A stretch of 64,000 nt of DNA from Ascochyta rabiei (taxonomy: Eukaryota > Ascomycota > Dothideomycetes > Pleosporales > Didymellaceae), in the NCBI RefSeq assembly GCF_004011695.2, contig NC_082424.1, positions 806,001-870,000 of the forward strand. Direction: 5' to 3'. Below, in pieces: positions 1-12,000 of the stretch; position 1 is the stretch's first letter, and the number at the start of each line of letters is the position of its first letter. The translations under genes and the position numbers were made by a program. The notes under the pieces are model-generated. The model was given only the letters and a program-made list of their open reading frames with translations, was not told the DNA's origin and did no database searches.

Positions 1-326
1 TAATAAATCTCTTTACACTACTCCCTTATATAAGCTCTAAATAGAAAGAAGTATAGTTTTTGTGTTATAGGGTTTATACAGTAGAAAAAATCTTAGAGGT
101 TATTTTTTTATATAAGGATTTAGGGAGACCTGTATAACACTACTAAAGGCATATACCTTAATTACACTCTAACTACTAATAGGTTCTTATATAGGATTTC
201 TATATCCCCTTTTCCTTTATTTTTCTTTTACTCTTACTTAAAAAAAAAAATTAGTATTAGACTCTTATAGTTACTTATACACAGACTTTAGCTTAAGAGA
301 CTTTGCTATTTATAAGAAGGGGCACG
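1..326 (+). mobile_element. RIP-degraded AT-rich relic, probable 3' internal end of an LTR retroelement
   Basis: This stretch is strongly AT-rich and dense in TAA and TAG in every frame, unlike the gene-bearing DNA that begins a few hundred bases later. No protein motif can be read. A purine run at 314-322 lies within five bases of a repeat that starts TGTT at 327, which is the arrangement of a polypurine tract next to a 3' LTR. I infer that this is the tail of a plus-oriented retroelement that continues beyond the left edge of the window. The element family is not identifiable from this fragment. Confidence 0.5.
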
Positions 327-463
327 TGTTAGGACTTCTGCTAAGGTAAGATAGTAACCTACTAGTATATGTTACAACCTACTAGCAGATTCTATTAAAC
401 CTAGTAGAACCTTCCTTTACTAGCCTTTACTTTTACTTGCAGAGAGCACAGGCCTTACTACTA
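327..463 (+). repeat. LTR-like repeat, copy A
   Basis: A 137-base segment starting TGTTAGGACTTCTGC is repeated in the same orientation at 54974-55110, with only scattered mismatches and no indels that I can see. It starts with TG and follows a purine tract, so it may be the 5' part of an LTR. Similarity to copy B stops at 463, so the full LTR length is unknown. The copies sit at the two borders between AT-rich repeat DNA and gene-bearing DNA. Confidence 0.6.
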
Positions 464-924
464 TAAGTAGGCCTCTCTCTCTGCCCTCTTATAGCTTGCT
501 GTCTGCTATTTTGTTCACTCCTCTTTTGAATCTATTAGTTCACCAGATCGCTACTTTTATGCTTGTGAAGTCTGCCTTACAATTATGTTCCTTGGCCCTC
601 CCAAGGATCTTCACTACGTCAATATCGACACTGAGGGCAAGGTCGTGTGATCGCGGTCTACAGTTGCCTGATTCTATATGGAAATCTCAGTATCCTCCCG
701 CAAAAACGCCCGTGACTTTGACCTTAATCAACGCAATTTCCTTACCCGTTGGACGCCCACGCAGTGATTACTGATCCTGTGACGTTGCGACTTCCTTAAT
801 ATGACTTCCTCAAACATTTGAAGCCTCTACACCTTCGCTTGACAAGCGCATTAGACGTTGCGATTTCCTCGCTCGGCCCAGCTGTCAACAATAGCACCTA
901 TAGAAACCTTTTAAGGTCTTATTG
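464..924. other. Spacer without a supported gene
   Basis: The sequence returns to mixed base composition. A 92-codon open frame at 496-774 (plus) has no recognisable domain, signal peptide or splice context, so I do not call it a gene. The CT-rich stretch around 470-490 could be the rest of the LTR of copy A. Confidence 0.4.
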
Positions 925-1120
925 TCTTCTTCTTCTTCTTCTTCTTCTTCTTCTTCTTCTTCTTCTTCTTCTTCTTCTTCTTCTTCTTCTTCTTCTTCTT
1001 CTTCTTCTTTTTCTTCTTCTTCTTCTTCTTCTTCTTCTTCTTCTTCTTCTTCTTCTTCTTCTTCTTCTTCTTCTTCTTCTTCTTCTTCTTCTTCTTCTTC
1101 TTCTTCTTCTTCTTCTTCTT
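925..1120. repeat. Long (TTC/GAA)n trinucleotide tract
   Basis: About 196 bases of almost uninterrupted TTC repeats, with one T-rich interruption near 1009. It is followed at once by a few ACACTT hexamers at about 1121-1141. A homopurine-homopyrimidine mirror repeat of this length can form triplex DNA, as known for GAA/TTC tracts. It produces spurious poly-Leu, poly-Ser and poly-Lys open frames, which are not genes. Confidence 0.95.
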
Positions 1121-1141
1121 CACACTTACACTTACACTTAC

Positions 1142-3042
1142 TTAAGTTATACTGTCTCTTAGGATAAGCACTCTTGTCTAAGCCCTATTGTACAGCATAA
1201 TGATCAAACATTTACCTAGTCTGCTTAAGGGCTTATCTGCAAAACGCTAGCAACTAACCCCTAAGCTACACACAGATGATGGCATACAGAGAACTATTAA
1301 GGCATCTCTTTAAACTCTTATTAATGTGTGTCACTCTCCCTTTCAGTAAGTGTCACAAGCTGACACGTAAACAGGACAAAGCGAGACAAATTAAGCTTAA
1401 CTTTGTGCAATACAAGCGTTGCACACCTCCAGCTAGGTGTCGCTACCTCGTCTTCTATACCACTTAATAACAAACGCACTTAGCTGGGTGCAACCTCATC
1501 AACACCTATCCTGATCGAAGACGATGATATCGACGACGAATTTGGAGACATTTCCGCCGCTGAGTTGGACCCCTTAGGTGACAACTAGGACGACGTCCGA
1601 GTGGACACTAACGAAGATGGTGATGACGATGATTGCTACAACGCCCCGGTAACAATGTCGAGGAGACGTGGCTCTGCTGAGTCTGGTAGCACGGTCGATG
1701 CCCTTGAAGCTGCATGCGTTTTGATGGGAGAGGACAGAGGTTTCCACGTGGAACCAGGCAGCTGTAGACTACGATTAGTCAACTATGAAGCTTTTTGCCT
1801 GCTGTCAATAATTTTACTATTTTTGCTGAAGGCTTCCTAAGGTGTCGACAAACTCTCAAATCACATTGCATTTAGAGCTGCTGGAAATGCATGTCAACCA
1901 ATTACTTTGTCCTGAATGCGACGATATGGCGATTGGGCTCATGCTGTCGCATAACTAAAAGATACTCCTCCACCGATCGTTCAAAGCTGCACTGCATTGA
2001 GCGCAACATATAAACCTAACAGAGTACTCACTGACCAGCCAAGTCTACAAGAAGAATAATTTCCTTGCACTTCGTTCAAACATGTCTCCTTACTCGTAGT
2101 GAGTCATTATATCCGCGCCTCGATCAAGGCCATTTTCAATCGAGCCAAGAAGTCATCAGCAGATCTTGGACGATCGGTTGCCGTAGGCAAAGTAGCTGTT
2201 TTCCTTTGTCACCGAATCTGCATTAACTACCTCCTAGCAATTACAAACGAGGCTAGCAATTAACAACCTTTGTAGATGATCAATGTAATCATGCTGACGC
2301 AGACCTTGTAAGCAGGCAAACTTAGGGGAGCATAATGTGCGCTCCTCCTACTGTCTATATAAGACTTGGCATTAGTATACATTTGTTTTCCTGAACTTCA
2401 TATATCATATAATATCTCAGAAATCTCGTTTTTCACCTTCACCTTCACCTTCACCTTCAGCGTAATTGCCTAGCAACAAACGCCGTCCTTGGCTTTCGCT
2501 GCGCAGCGTTTTCTCACAAAGACTTTCCGCTCTTTCACGAAGACCTCTGCCCTCCAATTATATCTCAAACACTCCATCTGCCGCCTACAAAGAGGGAATG
2601 TCGCGACATCTGGTACGTCAAACACTCAGAGGAAGAGATCTGAGGTTTACGCGCAGCCAGCATCTTCGTCCGTGTCCCAGACACGACTTTTGTCAGGGAT
2701 TCAAATCGACATTTGTACGTTGACAAGGCATCCAAGCTTCTCGCACACAACGTGGTGTAGGGAATCGGCACCCATCCTTGTACACTGGAAAAACAGTCAA
2801 GCGTCTCGCCCCGTGCATGACGTCTCAGCAACTTCCAGGTCTCAACAGTTGACTCATTTATGGATGTCCGCTCTGCAGGAATCGATATGTTGGGCGAAGA
2901 GAAGCATTTCTGGTTTCTAGCGCGATGCTTAGTTGGCTTCACACGTGCAACGACATCCAACGTGATCATTGGCAATTCCTTGCTCTTTAACAGCCCCGTG
3001 TCGCAGATCCCCTAGAAACCACCCTTCAAGTCAATCGTCCAC
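1142..3042. other. Gene-poor stretch with coding-like scraps
   Basis: No intact gene is supported. At about 1514-1660 a plus-strand reading is rich in Asp and Glu, interrupted by a stop near 1587, and resembles a broken acidic protein segment. A short TTCACC hexamer repeat lies at 2432-2459. A 143-codon frame at 2489-2920 has no recognisable features. Confidence 0.4.
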
Positions 3043-3597
3043 GAATTGGCTACGAGCAAAAATATTGTGGAGTACGACTCGCACAAGCGCATGTCTCTGC
3101 ATCAGTACGAGACAACACTGAGCTCCATGGGCCTCATGTCGTCAAAATCCACGAAGACGCCAATTACTATCTCTCCCTTCTTTGCCGTCCCCACAGGCTA
3201 CTACGAACTGGACGAAGATCTCAACGGGGACGATGATGACATCGAGTTCCGCAAGACTTTGTCAGTCTTGCCGACATGCGTGGCGCATCTACTGCCGCAG
3301 CTGACACTTCGAACGACAACAATGCCGCTGCCGGTTGGGTCGATGCCGAAAACGACGACACTGAGAAAGGCGTCTGGGATGATAACTGCAATGGCAACAT
3401 GCAGAATGCCGGCTGGGAGAGCGACGACCAAGGCTCTGGTGGCTTTGACATGAGTTTCGGGGCCCACGATGAGACTAACAGCTTTGAATCATTTATGAAT
3501 TGGCTATGAGCAAGAACGTTGTGGAATACGACTCAGACAAGCGCAGATCCCTGCATAAGAGGCTGGCTTATCCGTACACGAACTGCAATGACGAATA
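3043..3597 (+). pseudogene. Broken acidic-protein locus with a partial internal duplication
   Basis: A plus-strand reading from 3043 gives a coding-like segment containing KNIVEYDSHKR and then an Asp-rich run DDDDIEF near 3230-3250. The reading then continues coherently only in another frame (from about 3255 to the stop at 3507-3509), with an Asn/Asp/Gly-rich tail, so a frameshift or an unrecognised intron separates the halves. Immediately after that stop context the first segment recurs: 3497-3556 repeats 3043-3102, encoding KNVVEYDSDKR, followed by a stop at 3595-3597. I do not recognise the family. A decayed tandem duplicate is the simplest reading. A real gene with undetected introns is the alternative. 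Confidence 0.35.
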
Positions 3598-4520
3598 AGA
3601 TGAAGGACGAGCTCGAGGGTGGTTGGGAAGTCGTGGCTTCCTTCGATTTTTGATACAGTGTCTGGATGTGTTTAGCAAATTCAGATAAATTGCTTATTAC
3701 ACATTCGAAACCATGGAGTCTGTTCACTGCACGTAGTCTTGCAATACATGGAGTGACATGCCTTGACTACCTCCGAAGATTCCAAGGATTGAGCGCTTTT
3801 GTCTGACATTCACTAAACATGGTAGCGCGCAACGCAGCTGCTTCGCATGATGATCAAGACACGCTCAACATACTCAGTATCCTTGCGTATCTGAGCATTT
3901 CGCGTGCGAACATAGCAGGAAATTGGGCGATGAAGCCGCCGACGGCCCGTTTCGATTAGACGAAGTGCAAGGGGGGTGTCTGAACCGGGCAGAAATACAA
4001 TTTGCCACAGCTGGGGTTTTCTTCTTGTAAAAGATCATACGCAGTAGACGCTCAGTGCAAGCAGCTCGTATGTCTGCTCCGTTCAGGTACCCCCCTTGTC
4101 TGAGATTATAATTGGATACCCCGTCGGCTAGAACGCGTTCATAGGATAGCAGCCGCGCAGCCACGACAACTCCGAGCTAGCGCCCGGCAGACCAAGAATC
4201 TTGCCGCCAACGCACCTCGGGAGCTTCTCCACTCCAACTGCCTACCCTACGATGCATGAGTGTTCTACTTTGACTTCTACAGTGACTTCAGCGTGTGCCG
4301 AGCAGGGCCTTGTGTTTCTGCCGATCACGAATCTCTTCTGAACTTGTTCCAAGTTTGTTCTGAGCTCGAGTCACGTGTCCCCGTTTGCAGCCCGTCCAAC
4401 CCATGCGGATATTGGCCGAAGCTATCTTTGACCCTGCACGCTGCATGCAGAATCGCGCCATGTTGCTTAGTGCGGTGACATCGTGGGATGGAGGCGTTCA
4501 TATCTCCGCTGTCAGGCGCA
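3598..4520. other. Intergenic, nothing recognised
   Basis: Short overlapping frames on both strands show no domain, no signal peptide and no consistent exon pattern. The last part is presumably the promoter of the amine oxidase gene that starts at 4573. Confidence 0.4.
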
Positions 4521-4530
4521 GATATTTAAA
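4521..4530 (+). promoter_or_regulatory. TATA-like element of the amine oxidase gene
   Basis: GATATTTAAA lies about 45 bases before the start codon at 4573. The distance fits a core promoter with a short leader. It is assigned by position and sequence only. Confidence 0.4.
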
Positions 4531-4572
4531 GTCGACACCCGACCTCATCATGTCCTCATCTCTCGCTCCGCC

Positions 4573-6301
4573 ATGCTCTTCAAGCGCGTATCATTGTTAG
4601 CGTCGGCCGTTTGGCCGGCCAGCGTATTTGCTGCGCCCGCTGTGGGAGGAGGGTCCCACGGTAACAGCACATGTCGAAAAACAACTGTTGCAGTTTTGTA
4701 TGTCCAGAAATCGCTCTCGTAGGGGGTCTTGCTAATATCGTCCTTTCAGAGGTGCAGGTGTTGCCGGAATAACTGCAGCTGTATGTTTTCTGGAGGATGA
4801 CATGGGAGACTCCACTAACAGATGACAGCAAGCGCTCGCAAACCAGTCCATCACTGATTTCCTCATCATCGAGTACAACGAACAAATCGGCGGTCGTATG
4901 CGACACACTAATTTCGGCTCTGACTCTAATGGGAATCCATACCTTGTGGAGCTCGGCGCCAATTGGATATCAGGAACAGGCACACCCGATGGTCCTGAGA
5001 ACCCAGTATGGACGTTCTCTAAGCAGTCCAATCTCTCCAGTACATTCTCAAACCTCAGTTCCATCGCCACTTACGACGAGACTGGAGCTGTCGATTACAT
5101 GGACATTCTCGATGAATACGATAACTCATGGTCCGTTTTCGAGCAGGCTGCAGGAAGAATCTTGACCGAGAACCTGCAGGATAAAAGCCAGCGTGCAGGT
5201 CTTTCGGAGAATGGGTGGAAAACCCAGCGCGACGCCAAGCGCAAAACAGTGGAATGGTGGATGTTTGACTGGGATGCAGCACAAACGCCTGAGGAATCGA
5301 GCTATGTCTTTGCTACCACCGCATACAATCTCACTTACTATCAGTTCAAGGATGAGGACTACTTCAGTATCGATCAGCGTGGCTTCAATACATGGCTCAA
5401 GCATGAGGCTGCGAAATTTTTACAGCCGAACGACCGCCGACTCCTCTTCAATACAACGGTAAAGGGGATTGAATACTCCAAGTCTGGTGTCAAGATCAAC
5501 AACGAGGACGGCTCCTGCGTTGAAGCCGACTATGCAATCTGCACGTTTGCATTGGGCGTGCTACAAGAAGATGTCGTCGAGTTCACCCCAAAGCTTCCGG
5601 CCTGGAAGGAATCCTCAATCGCCACCTTTAATATGGGCACCTATACCAAGATCTTTCTGCAGTTCAACGAAACCTTCTGGCCTACAGATAAGGAGTTCTT
5701 CCTGTATGCGCACCCTACAACCCGCGGGTACTACCCACAGTGGCAGTCACTTTCAATGGACGGCTTCTTCCCGGGCAGCAACATCCTAATGGGCACGGTA
5801 GTCGACGAACAGAGCTACCGGATTGAGGCTCAAGACGACGAAACGACCAAGGCTGAGGTCATGGAGGTCTTGCGTCAGATGTTCCCTGATGTCGACGTCC
5901 CAGAACCCACTGCTTTCATGTACCCTCGCTGGACGTCGAACCCCTGGACATATGGCAGCTACTCCAACTGGCCCACCGGTACGACACTGGAGCAGCACCA
6001 GAACCTCCGTGCCAACGTTGAGAGGTTGTACTTTGCTGGCGAACATACGTCTGCTGAGTACTTTGGCTTCCTGCATGGGGCCTGGTTTGAGGGACAGGAA
6101 GCAGGGAAGCGCATCGCTGGTATGCTTGCGAAGGAATGCTTGAACACGGATAGTGGGTGCGGAGAGTACAAGAGCTATGAGGTGCTGAGGGGTACGACTG
6201 AGAGATCGGAGTACAATGATTTCAACGGCATGGGTGCGGATCCGTTCTTTGTTGCGGAGGTCGCTGATGACAGTAGCGTTGTCACTCGTCGGAAGAGATA
6301 G
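4573..6301 (+). CDS. Secreted FAD-dependent amine (polyamine-type) oxidase
   Basis: Three exons, 4573-4697, 4750-4780 and 4829-6301, give 542 residues; introns are 52 and 48 bases with GTATGT donors. Residues 1-20 form a signal peptide ending Val-Phe-Ala before AP. The dinucleotide-binding motif GAGVAG (residues 43-48) is split by the first intron, so removing the introns restores it, which supports the model. It is followed by the acidic FAD-ribose-binding stretch LIIEYN and by GGR. The C-terminal FAD-binding block of the flavin monoamine oxidase family is present (YFAGEHTSAEY from residue 453, then GFLHGAWFEGQEAG). Family members oxidise polyamines or other amines to aldehydes, releasing H2O2 and amine. 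The signal peptide implies secretion. Substrate is not deducible. A basic tail (RRKR) ends the protein. Confidence 0.9.
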
Positions 6302-9001
6302 ATTATGAGCCGAGCAGTACGGCCAATAGTCAGCACGAAAGGCAGCTGCCTGTGACCAAGTAGACGATTTCCTACAATGGGTGTTTTGCAGCCAACGGTA
6401 TGATTAGAATGTTGTCTCACTCACGGCCTCGTGGATTGTCTGCTGGAAACAGATCTTTCGTGAGATAACCTTGCCTTGTATCTGCCCTGGCTGACTTCTT
6501 GCATGTCACTGGGAGGTGCATTTTGGGCGACTGTCTCTGCGGCAGGAATGTGCATGACATAACCTCCATCGAAGCATTAGTGGGACCCAATTCTTCACTT
6601 ACAACACTTTTGATGTGTCGTAAAGCATAGTCTAGAAGAGCAAAGAGTAAATGGTATCAACCCCAATTTCTTTCGGAGAGGAGGCAGGTTTGAATTTACC
6701 TCGCCGATCACTCCAAGGCAGCCGGCTACAAGCTGACAGTGATCGATCAAACAGGAGGAGGTGTTCAATGCCAGTTTAAAGATCACCCTACACCCCGAAA
6801 AGGCACTTCATGACTTCAGCCTCCTTTAGAAAAGCTGCAGAGCACCAGCAGTGCTAACTAGGAAGTTTCCGCTGAATCGCTGAACCGAGTTCGTAGATGC
6901 TCGAGTCCACCATTTTTCTCAGGCTGCAAGGCTGTTACCTAGTGTCACGACCAATCAGATGCTTTAGAACCCCCCCCCCCCCCACTGCACTGGTCAATGC
7001 TCGTAGACCCGCACCACCAAGGCATGTATCTTGGTGCCTACTGTCTCCAAAACCACCATTGCCGTGTTACCCACTCCGGAGTCCCGGCTGTGGTATGGCG
7101 CATTCAACACGATGAGCTGGACTAAGAGGCGGAGTGTAGGTGAGGCCGAGAGATCTCAGAAGTCAGCTGATTTCACGTTACCATCCACCCAATCGAACCC
7201 GAGAATTGAGGTTAAATATCTACACAACATACACAGTAGATCAGGCGAAGTACCGACTTTAGAAATATGTCGCTTCGACGGCTGTTCGCACAGACAATGC
7301 GCCGTCAACAAAGTTAAGCTTTACCGGGTGTCGCCGGCGGAACTCATGCATGTTGTGCGCTGCGATCATGACATCGGTGCGGATATGACTGGGGTTCCAT
7401 CGGTACATCTCATCTATGCCGTCTAGCGTTAGTATGCCGTAGATATCCTTTTCGGCCATGGTGGGTCGAGCTGGACGGGCGCCGTTAGTGGAATGGGGTG
7501 GGGTTTTGACTGACTCTGGCTCAGCGTGGATCTTTTGCGTAAGGCATCGAGAGCTAAGCGAGGCTAAGTCGGGTCGATATACGCTATCCCTACGGTGATT
7601 CGATGTAGTGGAATTCACCATCAGCCTCTCCAAGCACAGAACGGGTCACTCCATCAAATCAACTGCCTCTCGACAACCAACCAGTGAGCCTCCATGTCTT
7701 TGGATCGTCTCATCAAGTCACGCTCTAAGTGTCCATTCACATATGCAATGAAACGAGTGTCACCCAGACTCACGTCGCTGTCGTGCAGTCTCTGGTGGAT
7801 GCTTTCTCTGGAGTGACACTGAATGGAGTAAGTCTGTCGGTGCATAAACAATTCCGAAGCGAGCTGCACCATACAAAAGCTATTGGCTTGAATCTTGGAC
7901 TTGAATTAAGGTTGTATCTCAGGTTAAGCCGTGTCTCAACTAAGCGGACGCGCCCGCTTATAAGTACTATCTATTAGTACTTGTCCCTTGTCGTGTCTTG
8001 TACTATCGATCTACAACTCTTCGTTCATCTGATCTCTCGTCTCTCTCGTCTCTCTCGTCTCTCTCGTCTCTCTCGTCTCTCTCATCCCTCTCATCTCATC
8101 AACGCTTATTAATTCAAAGTTGCTGACCTTAACAACAGCGTGAGAGCAGCGTCCTCAGTATAGACAGCAGCGTAGAATAGCAGTAACAGACCATAGCAGT
8201 ATAGTTGCAGCAGTTGCAGCAGTAGTAGATGGTTTCTAAGGTCTATATCACGTGATGTCTACGTTCTGGCTAGATAATGAGAAGGCAGAGTTGGTGGACT
8301 AGTAAGGTTTCGCGCTTTAGTTCGCAGTGGGACACCACTAAACCAACACGATGGATGTATTGTTGGAGCTAATACGGCCTTGCAACCTCGAGCTTTACGT
8401 CCATGGCTCAGGATCTTGATCTGTTCGATGCCGGCTGTGTATCCCGGGCTCGAGTACGTTGCTGATGGTTGTTGTTTGGTAGCTGGTTACATCTGTGGGC
8501 AAGATATGATGCATTCGTTCACCTCATTCTGCTGACGTCTGTCTTTTCAACAAATTTTTTAGAGTATGCGTAAGCGTGTGAATATCTGTGATTCTTCTTC
8601 TTCAGCGCGCCACCTCTGTTCGTCGATTCCTGCCGTGGAGACAGTCTGTGGAAGCGTACTAACTGAAAGAAACAAATGCTACGACTGTCGCAGTGTGGAT
8701 AACTCTATTAGTTGCCTGCTGCGTCATATGAGATTGATGGTGCAAATATGCCGTATAGCTAAAGTGACACTAAATACAGTACTAATAGCTGTGTCTGGGC
8801 AGAAGTCTCAACGCCCCATTTTGACATTAGCTAACAAAATGCAGTGGTTGTATGTACCTGAGGGAATAGTTTGCGTTGGATGGAAGAGAACAACCAAATC
8901 GATAGAACATGAGCCCCGCTTTCGGCTAGAAAATCTCGTCCTTTGGAAAAAGCGACTACTCACGGACGGGAGAACACGAGCTGCGACCGCGGTGAGGGAT
9001 A
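6302..9001. other. Intergenic, 2.7 kb, no supported gene
   Basis: Open frames here are short. The best candidates are a minus-strand frame whose ATG at 7459 gives about 66 residues starting MAEKDIYG, and a 72-codon minus frame at 7654-7872; neither has a recognisable domain. A 14-base poly-C run lies at 6970-6983. The 3' end of the repetitive-protein gene enters from the right. Confidence 0.4.
8032..8083. repeat. 9-base tandem repeat (CTCTCTCGT)n
   Basis: About six head-to-tail copies of a pyrimidine-rich 9-mer, degrading at the right end into CTCATC variants. It lies in intergenic DNA. Confidence 0.85.
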
Positions 9002-12000
9002 TCACGTGATAGATACCTTGAGAGCATAGAGCATTCGAGACAGAGCATGGTGCTAACAAAATGAGAAGACTCACCTGGGGTGTTGTTGCTAGGCCCGAGG
9101 TGGGATCTATCGGAAAGCCACTGGCGTCGTAAGAGATTCCGCTTACCGGGTCGCGAGGGAACCCACTGAGAGGATCGATTGGAAGCCCAAGTGACGCATC
9201 GATCTGAAGTGGAGCGCCCGTTAGTCCGTCGTAGTAAAGGCCGTTCAATGTATCTAAGATGAAGCCGCTTGAGGGTTGAAAGATGAATCCATCCGGCAGT
9301 TGGCTTTGACCCGGTACGGGTGTCGTGGCGGATACTGTGGGCAGTTGAGCAACAGGCGCGCCGTGGAGTATATCAGGGAGGCCGCTTATAGTGCTGATCG
9401 GAAGCCCTGAAGTGGGATTGATAGGAAAATTAGTCAACGGGTCTGCGAGCAGAGGTAGTCCTGAAAGTCTGTTGTAGAAGATACCGCTGATGGGATCTTG
9501 CGGCAGATTTGTGATGGGATCAATTGGAAATCCACTATTTGGGTCGATCGCTGGCGTTGTAGAAGGAGAAATGACTGGCAGACCATTGGCGGGATTGATA
9601 GGCGCGCCTCGAATAGGGTCAATTGGAAATCCGCTGATGGGATCTGTGGCTAGCGGAAGCCCACTAGATGCATCATAGAAGACATGAGTGATTGGATCCT
9701 CGGGGAGACCAGTAATCAAGTCCAGAGGGAGTTGCGTAAGGGGATCGATGGTCGGTACACCAGGTGTGCCCGGAAGAGTGGGTGTGTCTGGCGTGACAGG
9801 TATGTTGGGCAAGGTTGGTTGTCCAGAAACATCGCCAGGCTGATTAGGTGTAGGCAGATCAGGCGTAGGCAGATCAGGCGTAGATAGATCTGGGATGGGC
9901 AGAGCGGTTGTAGGCAGTTCTGGTGTTGGCAGATCTGGGATAGGAAGATCAGGAATAGGCAGATCAGGAATAGGCAGTTCTGGGATAGACAGTTCTGGTG
10001 CAGGCAGATCCGGGATAGGCAGATCGGTTGTAGGAAGTTCGGGTGTTGGCAGATCAGTTCCTCCAACCCCTGGCAGAACAGGAATGGTGACGGGTGGTAT
10101 CGTGACCACCCCTCCAGCGCCAGTGCCAAGATTAGCATCGCCGATGGGTGTGCTAATCCCACCACCAATGACTCCACCAGCGCCTAGATCGACACCCGGA
10201 AGAACCGGGATGCCGCCAACGCTAGGGGCTGTCGGAGTATTGGGAGTTGTGGGAAGGCTTGGGAGATCACCAGCGTTAGGAAGTCCGCCAGTATTCGGCA
10301 ACCCTCCAAGAACATCTGGAATAACATCGCCGATATTGCCAGAGATGATATCCGGGATCACATCAGTAATATCGCCTCCTGTGTTTGGGAGACCACCGAG
10401 AATATCTGGAATCACACCGCCAACGTTCCCTGAAGTAAGATCAGGTATGATATCGCCGACGTTGCCAGTATCACTGGGGGCGATGTTGGTAAGATCCGAA
10501 AGCCCACCAAGACCGAGATCAGGGAGACCACCAAGGCCGAGATCAGGAAGGCCAGCATCAGGGAGTCCACCGAGGCCGAGATCAGGAAGGCCAGCATCAG
10601 GGAGACCAGCATCAGGGAGGCCAGCATCAGGGAGGCCAGCATCAGGGAGTCCACCAAGGCCGAGATCAGGAAGGCCAGCATCAGGAAGGCTAGCATCAGG
10701 AAGGCCAGCATCAGGGAGTCCACCTAGGCCAAGATCAGGAAGACCAGTATCAGGGAGTCCACCGAGGCCGAGATCAGGAAGGCCAGCATCAGGGAGGCCA
10801 GCATCAGGAAGGCCAGCATCAGGAAGTCCACCGAGGCCGAGATCAGGAAGACCAGCATCAGGGAGGCCAGCATCAGGAAGGCCAGCATCAGGAAGGCCAG
10901 CATCAGGAAGGCCAGCATCAGGGAGTCCACCGAGGCCAAGATCAGGAAGACCAGCATCAGGGAGTCCACCGAGGCCGAGATCAGGAAGGCCAGCATCAGG
11001 GAGACCAGCATCAGGGAGACCAGTATCAGGGAGACCACCAAGGCCAAGATCAGGGAGGCCGCTTCCGCTGGGTAGTCCACCCAGAACGTCTGGGACGACA
11101 TCACCAAGGTTCCCTGAAACAAGATCAGGGAGTACATCAGTAAGGTCGCCGCCTGTGAGATCAGGGAGGCCGCTTCCGCTGGGTAGCCCACCCAGAACGT
11201 CTGGGACGACATCACCGAGGTTCCCTGAAACAAGATCAGGGAGTACATCAGTAAGGTCGCCGCCTGTGTTAGGTAAGCCACCAAGAACATCTGGGATAAC
11301 GTTGCCAAGGGTTCCTGAAGTGATATCGGGCACAACGTTGCTGAGGTCGCTAGTAACACCTGGGATGATAGTGCTGGGGTCAGGAAGTCCGCCAGTGTTG
11401 GGTACCCCACCATTTGGAAGTCCACCAAGAAGGTCTGGAACAATATCACCAACGTTGCCAGATGCGACGTCTGGGAGAATATCGGTGACATCGCCACCAG
11501 TGCCGGGAATCCCCCCAAGCACATCCGGGATGATGCCGCCAAGGTTGCCAGAAGTAATATCAGGGATAATATCAGTGACGTCGCCAATCTGATTGGGTAC
11601 TATGCCGTTAGGACCAAGGAGTCCTCCATCACCAGGAAGGAGGTCCAGAAGGTCTGGAGATGAAGCACCAGGCAGACTTGCGGAAGGTACGCCATCTCCA
11701 AACGCGATGTCATTAGCTGTGGCGCCTACATCATCAATGAGGCTGCCGATTCCAGCCCCAGCAGTGTCCACAGCATTGCCCACAGCTCCTAGGGCAGCTC
11801 CTGCGGCATCTCCTAGATCGCCGGCAAGTCCGCCAACAGCACTGCCCAACCCAGACGCTCCTGCATCTGTAGTATCGCCGAGAAGTCCTGATGCATCGCC
11901 GAGAGTTTCGCCGGCATCAGAAATGAGCCCTCCAAGTCCGCCTGTAAGATCGGCCACGCCAGTACCGATAACATCACCAGCCGACGTTAGAAGACCATCC

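Noticed and set aside
818..1167. Poly-Leu, poly-Ser and poly-Lys open frames over the TTC tract
   Set aside because: They are translations of a trinucleotide repeat on both strands, with no flanking coding signal.
8808..9001. C-terminal extension of the repetitive protein through the unspliced frame
   Set aside because: The sequence loses repeat character exactly at a GTGAGT donor; splicing gives a short end. Kept only as an alternative.
10495..11268. CRISPR-like array
   Set aside because: Repeats are coding units in frame without unique spacers, in a eukaryotic genome with spliceosomal introns.
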